This document shows positions 53,477-60,865 of a DNA stretch of 64,000 nt, piece after piece. The DNA lies in NCBI RefSeq assembly GCF_003248515.1, contig NZ_QFOB01000001.1:62001-126000 (forward strand), in the 5' to 3' direction. Made by a program: the position numbers and the translations under genes. The number at the start of each line of letters is the position of its first letter. The stretch's first letter is position 1. The notes beneath the pieces were generated by a model that ran no database searches, had not been told where the DNA came from, and was given only the letters and a program-made list of their open reading frames with translations. Origin of the DNA: Sphingomonas sp. (GTDB taxonomy: Bacteria; Pseudomonadota; Alphaproteobacteria; Sphingomonadales; Sphingomonadaceae).

Positions 53477-53506
53477 GCCGCGCGCGCGGGGACAACGCTC
53501 CGGGGC

Positions 53507-53950
53507 TCAGCAGGATTGGCCGGACAATTTCAGATCGCGTTCCAGCTTGGCCACGCGCTGGCGCAGATGGGTGAGCGCCGCCAGCTGCAATTCGCGCACC
53601 AGCCGAGGCCCTTCCGCCACGAGCCTGCCCTTGTCGAAACAGGCGGCTGCGCCGCGCGCCATCGCCTCCCGGCTCGCGGGCGTGCCGGGAGGGGTGGAGG
53701 AGGAGATCACGATCGACGGCGCCAGATGGGGCGCCTTCCGCTCGTCAAGAAAGCTCAGTCCGTCCATGCCGGGCAGGGCGAGGTCCAGCGTGATGACGTC
53801 GGGATCCTGCGACAGGATCAGGGCGCGCGCCTCCTCGATCGTCGCGGCGCTGCCCACCACGCGGCAGCGATCGCCGCGCTGGAGTATTTCCTCCAGCGTC
53901 GCCCGGATCGTGAGCGAATCGTCTACCACAAGCACACGCAACTTCGTCAT
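53507..53950 (-). CDS. CheB-like lone receiver-domain protein
   Basis: 147 residues: LRVLVVDDSLTIRATLEEIL, phospho-Asp in DVITLDLALPGMDGLSFL, SIVISSSTPPGTPAS and Lys in ACFDKGRLV. These match the receiver of CheB, but the methylesterase domain is missing; a short coiled-coil-like tail (LTHLRQRVAKLERDLKL) replaces it. ATG 53950 has AGAGG 6 bases upstream. It may tie to chemotaxis or motility, in line with the flagellar genes nearby. Divergent from the transpeptidase gene. Confidence 0.85.
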   Translation of the reverse strand: MTKLRVLVVDDSLTIRATLEEILQRGDRCRVVGSAATIEEARALILSQDPDVITLDLALPGMDGLSFLDERKAPHLAPSIVISSSTPPGTPASREAMARGAAACFDKGRLVAEGPRLVRELQLAALTHLRQRVAKLERDLKLSGQSC

Positions 53951-54086
53951 GACGGCCTCTACCGGGGCCGTTTCGGCCCGAAAAATGGATCTAAAGGAAC
54001 AAGGTGAATATCTCGTTGAGAGTTGAAACGAGATGCCTCGCGCCAACGGCCTTGCCGAACGATCGGGCGGCTCTAACGTTGCGCGC

Positions 54087-55079
54087 ATGAAACCATGCCG
54101 CGCTTTCCTTCTGCCGCTCCTGCTGGCCGCCGCCGGCCCCGTCCACGCTCAGGGCGCCGCCGTCAGTTCCGCGCCGGAACTGGCCCGCATCGCCGACACG
54201 CTGAAGCCCGGCCAGTGGGTGTGGGCGCCGCAGGTTTCGCCGGCCGGGCCGCTGCTCGTCTATGTCGATCTCTCGCGCCAGCGCGCGACCGTCTATCGCA
54301 ACGGCGTCCGCATCGCGGTTTCCACCATTTCATCGGGCAAGCCCGGCTATGAGACGCCGACGGGCGTATTCACGATCCTGCAGAAGGATGCCGATCACCG
54401 ATCGAACAAATATAATAATGCGCCGATGTTCTATCAGCAGCGGCTGACGTGGGACGGGATCGCGCTCCATGCCGGCGGCCTGCCCGGCTATCCGGAAAGC
54501 CATGGCTGCGTCCATCTGCCGCTCGGCTTCGCCAAGGCTTTGTTCGGCATCACGAAGCTGGGAGCCACCGTGGTCGTGCAGGATGACAAGGCCGATCATG
54601 TCCGCTCCTCGCCCGCCGGCCTGATCCAGCCAATCCTGCCGACCGGCGCGCCAGCCGAACAGGCGCTGCTCGGCTCCGGCGAATATCGCTGGAAGCCGCA
54701 GCTTTCGCCCACCGGCCCGCTGACGATCATCGTCTCCAAGCAGGATCAGGCGGTGGTGGTGCTGCGCAACGGCAAGGAGATTGGCCGCAGCGTGGCGATC
54801 ATCAAGGATGACGATCCCGGCAGCCACGTCATCAGCCTCACGACGGGCAAGGACGGCAAGCCGCGCTGGATCTATGTCGGCCTGCCGGGCCACGGCGAGG
54901 ATGCCGGCCGCGAGCTGGACGAGGCGACAATCAACCGCGTGCGCATGCCCCGCGCCTTTTATAATGCGGTGAAGGCCGTGCTCGTGCCGGGCAGCACGAT
55001 CCTCGTCACCCAATCCAGCGTCGGCGAGGATACGGGCCGCAAGATCACGATCATGGACGCGGTCGCACCGACGCCGTGA
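54087..55079 (+). CDS. Exported L,D-transpeptidase (YkuD family) with repeated domain start
   Basis: 330 residues with a signal peptide (FLLPLLLAAAGPVHA). The first half is a YkuD domain: LLVYVDLSRQRATVYRNG, ETPTGVFTILQKD and the catalytic HAGGLPGYPESHGCVHLP, where Cys of SHGC is the nucleophile; the usual Arg after GCV is His. The second half (from about residue 197) restarts with WKPQLSPTGPL...VSKQDQAVVVLRNG, clearly like the start of the first half (WAPQVSPAGPL), but lacks a SHGC motif. It would cross-link or modify peptidoglycan. The start lacks a good ribosome-binding site. Confidence 0.88.
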   Translation: MKPCRAFLLPLLLAAAGPVHAQGAAVSSAPELARIADTLKPGQWVWAPQVSPAGPLLVYVDLSRQRATVYRNGVRIAVSTISSGKPGYETPTGVFTILQKDADHRSNKYNNAPMFYQQRLTWDGIALHAGGLPGYPESHGCVHLPLGFAKALFGITKLGATVVVQDDKADHVRSSPAGLIQPILPTGAPAEQALLGSGEYRWKPQLSPTGPLTIIVSKQDQAVVVLRNGKEIGRSVAIIKDDDPGSHVISLTTGKDGKPRWIYVGLPGHGEDAGRELDEATINRVRMPRAFYNAVKAVLVPGSTILVTQSSVGEDTGRKITIMDAVAPTP

Positions 55080-55103
55080 GTCGCCAACCCCGTTCGCGCT
55101 AAA

Positions 55104-55568
55104 TCAGCGCGCCAATCCCACCTCCAGCACTTCGATCGCATCCTCGCGTCCGGCAAAGGCCAGCACGTCGCCTTCCGCCGCACCGATCAGCGCGCGGGCG
55201 AGCGGCGCATCCTGCGATACGGTGCCGTCGGCGCGATCCGCCTCGTCATAGCCGACGATCACGATCTCCTGTTCGCGCCCGTTCAGGCGGAAGCGCACGC
55301 GCGATCCGAACAGGGCTTCCTCGCTTTCGCGCGGGGAAACGATCTCGGCGGAGGCGAGCCGGCTGCGCCAGTAGCGCAGCTCGCGCGCAATGCCCTTGCG
55401 CGCATCCTCGTCCGCCTCCGCCTGCACGGCGGCCTCCAGCTTCGTCACCTGCGCCTCGATCAGGCGATAGCCGCGCTCGGTCACCGGATTGGCGCCGGGC
55501 GGGATGGGCAGCTCGAATTTCGGCTCCAGATGTTCCTCGTCGCTCTCGCGACGAAAGGCCACGCTCAC
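55104..55568 (-). CDS. GreA/GreB-family transcription factor
   Basis: 154 residues. The N-terminal helix pair (NPVTERGYRLIEAQVTKLEAAVQ...ELRYWRSRLASAEIV) and the FKBP-like C-terminal domain (LFGSRVRFRLNGREQEIVIVGYDEAD, then DAPLARALIGAAEGDVL) fit the family, which rescues backtracked RNA polymerase. Short of classical GreA and with a divergent coiled-coil tip, so it may be one of the GreA-like variants. GTG start with AGGAGAG 6 bases upstream. Confidence 0.85.
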   Translation of the reverse strand: MSVAFRRESDEEHLEPKFELPIPPGANPVTERGYRLIEAQVTKLEAAVQAEADEDARKGIARELRYWRSRLASAEIVSPRESEEALFGSRVRFRLNGREQEIVIVGYDEADRADGTVSQDAPLARALIGAAEGDVLAFAGREDAIEVLEVGLAR

Positions 55569-55590
55569 TGAATCTCTCTCCTGACGATCA

Positions 55591-56853
55591 TCATGCCCGA
55601 ACGAGCAGATCGGCCACGCGCTCCATTTCGTCGCGGCTATTATAGATATGGGGCGAAAAGCGGATCAGCGCATCCCCTCCGGCGGCGGCCTGCGCGCAGG
55701 CGAGCCTGTGCTCCTTCCACAGCCTGGCCCGCATCGCGCCCACGTCCCGCCCCGGAAAGGCGACGGTGATGATCGCGCCGGACAGTGCCGGATCGCCGCT
55801 GCCGACCAGCTTCGCACCCTTCACGCCCGCCAGAATCCGCCGCATCTCCGCCGCCCGCGCGCGCGTCTCGCTCTCAATCCAGCCTTCGCCCAGCGCATCC
55901 AGCCGATCGAGCGCGGCCTCCACCGCCTCCAGCTTGGGATCGTCGCGCTGGCCCAATATCTCGTAGCGCTGCGCGGTTTCCATGTTGCGCGTGTCGGTGA
56001 GCCAGTAGCCGTGGCTCAGCATCGTCGGGTTGAGCGCGTCCTGCCGATCGCGCCGCACATGGAGCAGCCCCGCCTCCAGCGGCCCCATCATCCATTTGTG
56101 CGTGCTGCCCGCATAGGAATCGACGCCGAGTGCCGGCAGGTCGAGCCGCATCCAGCCGAAGGTCTGGGCGCCATCCACGTGCAGCCACGCGCCGGATTTC
56201 CGCGCCACCTCCGCGATCGCCGGGATCGGATAGAGCAGGCCGGTTACGTTGGTGACGTGGCTCAGGAAGATCGCCTTCGTGCGTGGGCTGGCGGCGCGCG
56301 CGAAATCATCCGCCACCGCCTGCGGCGACGTGGCCGCATGAGGCGTGGGCAGCACCTTGAGCGCCAGCCCCTCGCGCCGGGCGCGAAGCTTCCAGCTGTC
56401 CAGCGTCGACTGGTGATTATGCTCGGTCACGATCACTTCGTCCCCGGGCTTCAGGTCCAGCCCGAGCACCGCGACGGTATTGGCCTCGCTGCTGTTGCGC
56501 AGCAGCGCGATCTCCTCGGCCGTCACGCCCAGCCTCTTGCCCAGCCGTGCGCGCAGGCGATCGGCCGCGACCGGATATTTCTCGCGATATTCGCGCGAGG
56601 GATTGGCCTGGAACGCGCGCAACTCCTTTTCCTGCACGTCGATCACGCCGCGGAAGGTGGGCGCGATATTGGCCGCGTTGAAATAGAGCAGCCCGGGATC
56701 GAGCAGCAATTCGCCGCGCAGGCCCGCGCCCGGCGCGCGCCCGGCCGCCGCCGAAACCGCGGCAGGCGCCGCCGCCGCAGCCAGCGCCGCACCCCGCAAC
56801 AGACCCCGGCGCGTGACGCCCGCGCCCATATCGTCCATTCCATCCGCCATCAT
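55591..56853 (-). CDS. Tat-exported class V aminotransferase-fold enzyme (isopenicillin-N-epimerase-like)
   Basis: 420 residues. A Tat signal (VTRRGLLRGAALAAAAAPAAVSA) precedes a PLP fold type I enzyme: NSSEANTVAVLGLDL, TEHNHQSTLDSWK, HVTNVTGLLYPI, HVDGAQTFGW and the PLP lysine in SYAGSTHKWMMGP. The nearest well-known relatives are isopenicillin-N epimerase and cysteine desulfurase-like proteins. Periplasmic PLP enzymes are uncommon; Tat export would let it carry bound cofactor. ATG 56853 or 56850. It lies 22 bases after the Gre-type gene's start side, same strand. Confidence 0.85.
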   Translation of the reverse strand: MMADGMDDMGAGVTRRGLLRGAALAAAAAPAAVSAAAGRAPGAGLRGELLLDPGLLYFNAANIAPTFRGVIDVQEKELRAFQANPSREYREKYPVAADRLRARLGKRLGVTAEEIALLRNSSEANTVAVLGLDLKPGDEVIVTEHNHQSTLDSWKLRARREGLALKVLPTPHAATSPQAVADDFARAASPRTKAIFLSHVTNVTGLLYPIPAIAEVARKSGAWLHVDGAQTFGWMRLDLPALGVDSYAGSTHKWMMGPLEAGLLHVRRDRQDALNPTMLSHGYWLTDTRNMETAQRYEILGQRDDPKLEAVEAALDRLDALGEGWIESETRARAAEMRRILAGVKGAKLVGSGDPALSGAIITVAFPGRDVGAMRARLWKEHRLACAQAAAGGDALIRFSPHIYNSRDEMERVADLLVRA

Positions 56854-56969
56854 CGCCCCCGCATTCGCCCGCGCAAAGGCTAGCAGCGCGAAATGGCGCG
56901 GAACATGGGGCTTTTTACGCCCCGGTGTTGTATCTTGATAATACGCCCGGCAATGCCAATATCCGCGCC

Positions 56970-57188
56970 ATGAACCTGTTGTCCCTGCTCATCGGGCTGA
57001 TCACATTGCCGGCGGCGCTGCTCGCCTTCCTGCCTTTTCTCGGCTGGATGTACTGGCTGATCGTGCCGGTCGCGCTGGTGGGCCTCGTGCTGGGGCTGCT
57101 GTCGAGCCACAATTCGGGGCGGCTGCTCAATCTGGCGGTGGTCCTCGTCGGGATCGTGCGCCTGTGGATGGGCTTCGGCATTTTCTGA
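56970..57188 (+). CDS. Small membrane protein
   Basis: 72 residues with two to three hydrophobic segments (LLSLLIGLITLPAALLAFLPFLGW, LIVPVALVGLVLGLL, LNLAVVLVGIVRLWMGF). No family recognised. ATG 56970 begins directly with the first helix; the open frame extends 15 codons upstream without coding features. Single gene between divergent and convergent neighbours. Confidence 0.6.
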   Translation: MNLLSLLIGLITLPAALLAFLPFLGWMYWLIVPVALVGLVLGLLSSHNSGRLLNLAVVLVGIVRLWMGFGIF

Positions 57189-57241
57189 GGCCGAAGCGGT
57201 GCCCGCCGCCGGCCGACCCGCATTCCGGCGGGGCCTGCCCT

Positions 57242-57286
57242 AAAAAAGTAAGCCCCCGGCGCCGAGGGGAGGGAGCGCCGGGGGCT
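57242..57286 (-). terminator. Rho-independent terminator of the flagellin gene
   Basis: A perfect 12-bp stem (57251-57262 with 57275-57286, arm AGCCCCCGGCGC) with a 12-base loop; read on the minus strand it is followed by TAC and six T (57247-57242). It lies 28 bases beyond the flagellin stop and is the strongest terminator in the window. Confidence 0.93.
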
Positions 57287-57313
57287 AGGTCAGCCCGAAG
57301 GTGAGTTCAGGGC

Positions 57314-58924
57314 TTACCGAAGCAGGCTCAGAACGTTCTGAGAGCTCTGATTGGCCTGGGCCAGCATCGCGGTCGCGGCCTGCGAGAGGATCTGCGACTT
57401 GGCGAGGTTGGTCGTTTCCGCCGAGAAATCGGCGTCCTCGATCCGCGAACGGGCGTCCTGCAGGTTCGTCGACGAGGTGGTCAGGTTGTTGACGGTCACT
57501 TCCAGGCGGTTCTGGATCGCGCCGAGATCACCGCGCTTGGCCGAAACCGTGTCGAGCGCCTTGTCGATCATGGCGAGCGAGCGGGAGGCGCTGGCGGCGG
57601 TCGAGAGATCGACGCCCGTGCCTTCGTTGCCCGAACCACCCTGGTCGTTGAAGCCGATGTTGGCGCCACCGGTCACCTGGACCTGCTTGCCGTTGTCGGA
57701 CGTCAGCGTCAGCGCCGTGCCGGCCGTATCCGCGCCGGCGATGACGCCGGTGTTGGCCGTCTGGGCGTTGATCAGGCCGATCGCACGGGTCACATAGGCC
57801 GCCGCCGTTTCACCGCCGGTGCCGGCGGCGATGTCGATCGTCGTGCCGTTGATCTTCAGGCTCGTCGCGGCAAGGTCGGTGCCGGTCAGCGTCGCGCCGG
57901 TGAAAGCCACGCCGTTCGAGGCATTCAGGCCGAGCTGCGACAGATCGGTGGCCGTGGCGCTGGCAACGGAGAGGGCAGAGCCGTCATTGTTGTTCAGCGA
58001 GACATAGCCGTGAACGTTGGTGTTCGTGCCGAACGCGCCGCCGGCCGTGCTGATGTCCGAGCCATCGGTGTTGGACAGCGTGATCGTGTTGTCGTCGTTC
58101 AGCTTGGCGGTGACGCCATAGGTGTCGGCGTTGTTGTTGATCGTCGACACAAGATCGGCGGCGCTCTGCGCACCGGCAATCGCCTTGCCGTTGATCGTGC
58201 CGCTGGCGATCGAGCCGGACAGCGCGGAGCTGCTCACGCTGTTGGTCGCCGTCGCGGTGACGCCCAGGGCGTTGTTGCTGTTGATCGCGTCGGCCAGATC
58301 CTTGGCCGTGCCCACCGTGGTCGCCGAGGCGAAGACGGCCGTGCCGTTGATCTGCAGGCCGGTCGTGATCGCGGTGCCGCCGCCGACGCGGCCCGTGACG
58401 AGCTGCGCACCGGCCAGGCCGAGCGTCGTGGTCGAAACCGAGCCCAGGCTGATCTGCACGGTGTCGCTGGCATTGGTGCCGGTCTGCAGCGTGACGGTCT
58501 TGTCCTTGCTGTCGAGCAGGCTGATGCCGTTGAAGTTCGTCGTCTTCGCGATGTCGTTGACCTGCGACAGGAGCTGCGAGGTCTCGTTCTGGAGCGCCGC
58601 ACGTTCGGAGTCGCCCAGCGTGCCGTTGGCCGACTGGACAGCCAGTTCCTTCATGCGCTGCAGCATGTTGGTGACCTGGCCGAGCGCGCCTTCCGCCGTC
58701 TGGGCGAGGCTGATGCCGTCATTGGCGTTGCGGACCGCAACCGCCAGACCGCGGACCGTGGAGGTCATGCGGCTGGAGATGGCGAGGCCGGCGGCGTCGT
58801 CCTTGGCAGAGTTGATGCGCTTGCCAGTCGACAGGCGCTCCATGGCGGTTTGCGTCATGGACGAGGCGGCGTTCGAGCCAGCCTGCGCCCGGAGCGCCGC
58901 GATGTTGGTGTTGATCACAGTCAC
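57314..58924 (-). CDS. Flagellin
   Basis: Filament subunit, 536 residues. The conserved D0/D1 N-terminus (TVINTNIAALRAQ, RLSTGKRINSAKDDAAGLAIS, NDGISLAQTAEGALG) and C-terminus (RSRIEDADFSAETTNLAKSQILSQAATAMLAQANQ...SLLR) pair in the filament core. The variable middle (about 140-430) is Thr/Ala/Gly/Asn-rich surface domain. No signal peptide, as the type III flagellar apparatus exports it. GTG start at 58924 with GGAA upstream. Monocistronic: strong terminator after it and a sigma-28-like promoter before it. Confidence 0.97.
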   Translation of the reverse strand: MTVINTNIAALRAQAGSNAASSMTQTAMERLSTGKRINSAKDDAAGLAISSRMTSTVRGLAVAVRNANDGISLAQTAEGALGQVTNMLQRMKELAVQSANGTLGDSERAALQNETSQLLSQVNDIAKTTNFNGISLLDSKDKTVTLQTGTNASDTVQISLGSVSTTTLGLAGAQLVTGRVGGGTAITTGLQINGTAVFASATTVGTAKDLADAINSNNALGVTATATNSVSSSALSGSIASGTINGKAIAGAQSAADLVSTINNNADTYGVTAKLNDDNTITLSNTDGSDISTAGGAFGTNTNVHGYVSLNNNDGSALSVASATATDLSQLGLNASNGVAFTGATLTGTDLAATSLKINGTTIDIAAGTGGETAAAYVTRAIGLINAQTANTGVIAGADTAGTALTLTSDNGKQVQVTGGANIGFNDQGGSGNEGTGVDLSTAASASRSLAMIDKALDTVSAKRGDLGAIQNRLEVTVNNLTTSSTNLQDARSRIEDADFSAETTNLAKSQILSQAATAMLAQANQSSQNVLSLLR

Positions 58925-58993
58925 AGGTTGGTTCCTTTCCCCGCTTAATCCCAGGCGTCGGACAGGGGAGTGTCCTTGCCGCCTCGAAACCGG

Positions 58994-59020
58994 ATAACGA
59001 CCGTCGTCGCCGGGGCTTTA
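58994..59020 (-). promoter_or_regulatory. Possible sigma-28 (FliA-type) promoter of flagellin
   Basis: On the minus strand TAAAGCCC (59020-59013), exactly 11 bases, then GTCGTTAT (59001-58994). Consensus is TAAAGTTT-N11-GCCGATAA; 5 of 8 positions of each box match, with exact spacing. It lies 70 bases before the flagellin GTG. The rest of the 288-base gap up to the sigma-54 activator shows nothing else clear. Confidence 0.45.
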
Positions 59021-59212
59021 ACCAGAATTTTTTCGGAGGGGTCTCGGGGGCGCCGGGAAGCACGGTTTCCGTCGCGCTCACGCACGGGCCGCGCATCGCG
59101 TGCCCGCATAACACGCGGGTGCCTTTAAGGATTTGATAGTTAATTCGGGTGTAACCAGCCTTCACGAGGGAGGAGATCCACCTCCCGAAATGGTTCACGA
59201 GGGCTTTGGCTG

Positions 59213-60496
59213 ATGGTCGAGACAGGGTTGAGCGAGGGCGCGGGCCGGGCCAATCCGATGCTGGCGGCATGGCTGTCCGGCGTCGGATTGGCCGTGGTCC
59301 GCATCGACGCGGCGGCACCGGCTCCGCGCGATCAGATCCGCATCCTGGATGTTTCAGAACGTGCCCATGCCCGCCACCGTGACCTGATCGTCACGATCGC
59401 GGACGGCCAGCCTTCCTACAGGGCCGCCGCCAATGGCCGCCCCGCCGAGATCCAGTTCGGCATGACGGATGCCGCCTTCGGCCATGCGCTGATCGCCGAG
59501 CTGATCCGTCCGGCCGATCGCCCCGCCGCCGGCGAACCCGAAAGCGCCGCCTTCCTCACGCTGGCATCGCGCATCGCGAAGAGCGACGCGACCGTGCTCG
59601 TCCTTGGCGAAACGGGCACCGGCAAGGAGGGCATCGCCCGCTTCATCCATGCCTGCTCGAAGCGTGCCGATGGCCCGTTCGTGGCGGTCAATTGCGCCGC
59701 GCTGCCGGAAACCATGCTGGAAGCGATGCTGTTCGGCCATGCCAAGGGCAGCTTCACCGGCGCGGGCACCGCATCCGAGGGCCTGTTCCGCGCCGCCGAG
59801 GGCGGCACCCTGCTGCTGGACGAGGTGGCCGAACTGCCGCTGCCGCTGCAGGCCAAGCTGCTGCGCGCGCTCCAGGAGCGCGAGGTTCTGCCGGTGGGCG
59901 CGACCAGGCCGATCGCCGTCAATGTGCGCGTCGTCGCCGCCGCCAACCGCGAGCTGGCCGAGGAAGTCGCCGAGGGCCGCTTCCGCGCCGATCTCTACTG
60001 GCGTCTGAACGTGATGCCGCTGATGCTGAAACCGCTCTCGCAGCGCCGGCTCGACGTGCGCGCGATCACGGCCACGCTGATGCTGCGCCACATCGAGGAA
60101 GGCGAGGCTTTCCCCTGGCCCACCAACGCCGCGCTGGATCGCCTGATGGCGCATGGCTGGCCGGGCAATGTGCGCGAGCTGGAAAATGTCCTCCAGCGCG
60201 CGATGCTGCTGCGTCGTGGCGACCGTATCGAGGCCGATGATCTGGCGATCGAGGCCGGCACGCTGGCTGCCGCCGCGCAGGTCGTCCGCCCCGAGGCGCG
60301 CGAGCGGCGTTTCGCTCCCGCCACGTCGCGGAGCCCGGTCCGCCTGGCCGATGCCGCGCGCTCTTCCGAAGCCGCCGCGATCGAGGAAGCGCTGGAAGCA
60401 TGCGGCGGCCATCGCCTGCGCGCGGCCGAGCGCCTCGGCATTTCCGAACGGACGCTGCGCTATCGCCTCGCCGATCTGCGCCGTCAGGCCGCCTGA
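59213..60496 (+). CDS. Sigma-54-dependent flagellar activator without receiver (FlbD/FleQ-like)
   Basis: 427 residues. A short N-terminal part (about 1-110) with no phospho-Asp receiver motifs leads to the AAA+ domain: Walker A GETGTGKEGI, sigma-54 contact loop GSFTGA (canonical GAFTGA with one change), Walker B GGTLLLDEV, arginine finger region FRADLYWRLNV. A Fis-type HTH closes the protein (EALEACGGHRLRAAERLGISERTLRYRL). It should open sigma-54 promoters of flagellar genes. It precedes fliE by 8 bases and is probably in the same operon. Confidence 0.92.
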   Translation: MVETGLSEGAGRANPMLAAWLSGVGLAVVRIDAAAPAPRDQIRILDVSERAHARHRDLIVTIADGQPSYRAAANGRPAEIQFGMTDAAFGHALIAELIRPADRPAAGEPESAAFLTLASRIAKSDATVLVLGETGTGKEGIARFIHACSKRADGPFVAVNCAALPETMLEAMLFGHAKGSFTGAGTASEGLFRAAEGGTLLLDEVAELPLPLQAKLLRALQEREVLPVGATRPIAVNVRVVAAANRELAEEVAEGRFRADLYWRLNVMPLMLKPLSQRRLDVRAITATLMLRHIEEGEAFPWPTNAALDRLMAHGWPGNVRELENVLQRAMLLRRGDRIEADDLAIEAGTLAAAAQVVRPEARERRFAPATSRSPVRLADAARSSEAAAIEEALEACGGHRLRAAERLGISERTLRYRLADLRRQAA

Positions 60497-60504
60497 GCTG
60501 AACG

Positions 60505-60864
60505 ATGACGAGCATCACCCCATCCTCCCTGCTGGCCATGCGCAGCGCCATCCTCCAGCAGAACAGCGCGCTGCAGAAAGCCGCCGGCGCTGGCGGCGTC
60601 GGCGGCACCTCGCCGGTCGGCGGCATCGCCCCCACCACCGACTCCACCGGCTTCACCGGCGCGATGAAGAGCGCGCTGGAGCAGGTGAACGGCCTCCAGT
60701 CGAAGGCCGAGGCCGTCACCAATTCCTACGAGCGTGGCGAAACCACGGACATCGCCCAGGTCATGCTCTCCCGCGAGCATGCCTCGGTCGGCTTCCAGGC
60801 GACGCTGCAGGTCCGCAACAAACTTCTGTCCGCGTACAAGGACATCATGAGCATGCCGGTCTGA
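60505..60864 (+). CDS. fliE: Flagellar hook-basal-body protein FliE
   Basis: 119 residues; links the MS ring to the rod. The C-terminal half has the family signature: GFTGAMKSALEQVNGLQSKAEAVTNSYERGE, then MLSREHASVGFQATLQVRNKLLSAYKDIMSM. The N-terminus is Gly/Ala-rich and longer than in E. coli. ATG 60505 follows the activator stop closely; fliF starts 2 bases after its stop. Confidence 0.93.
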   Translation: MTSITPSSLLAMRSAILQQNSALQKAAGAGGVGGTSPVGGIAPTTDSTGFTGAMKSALEQVNGLQSKAEAVTNSYERGETTDIAQVMLSREHASVGFQATLQVRNKLLSAYKDIMSMPV

Positions 60865-60865
60865 T

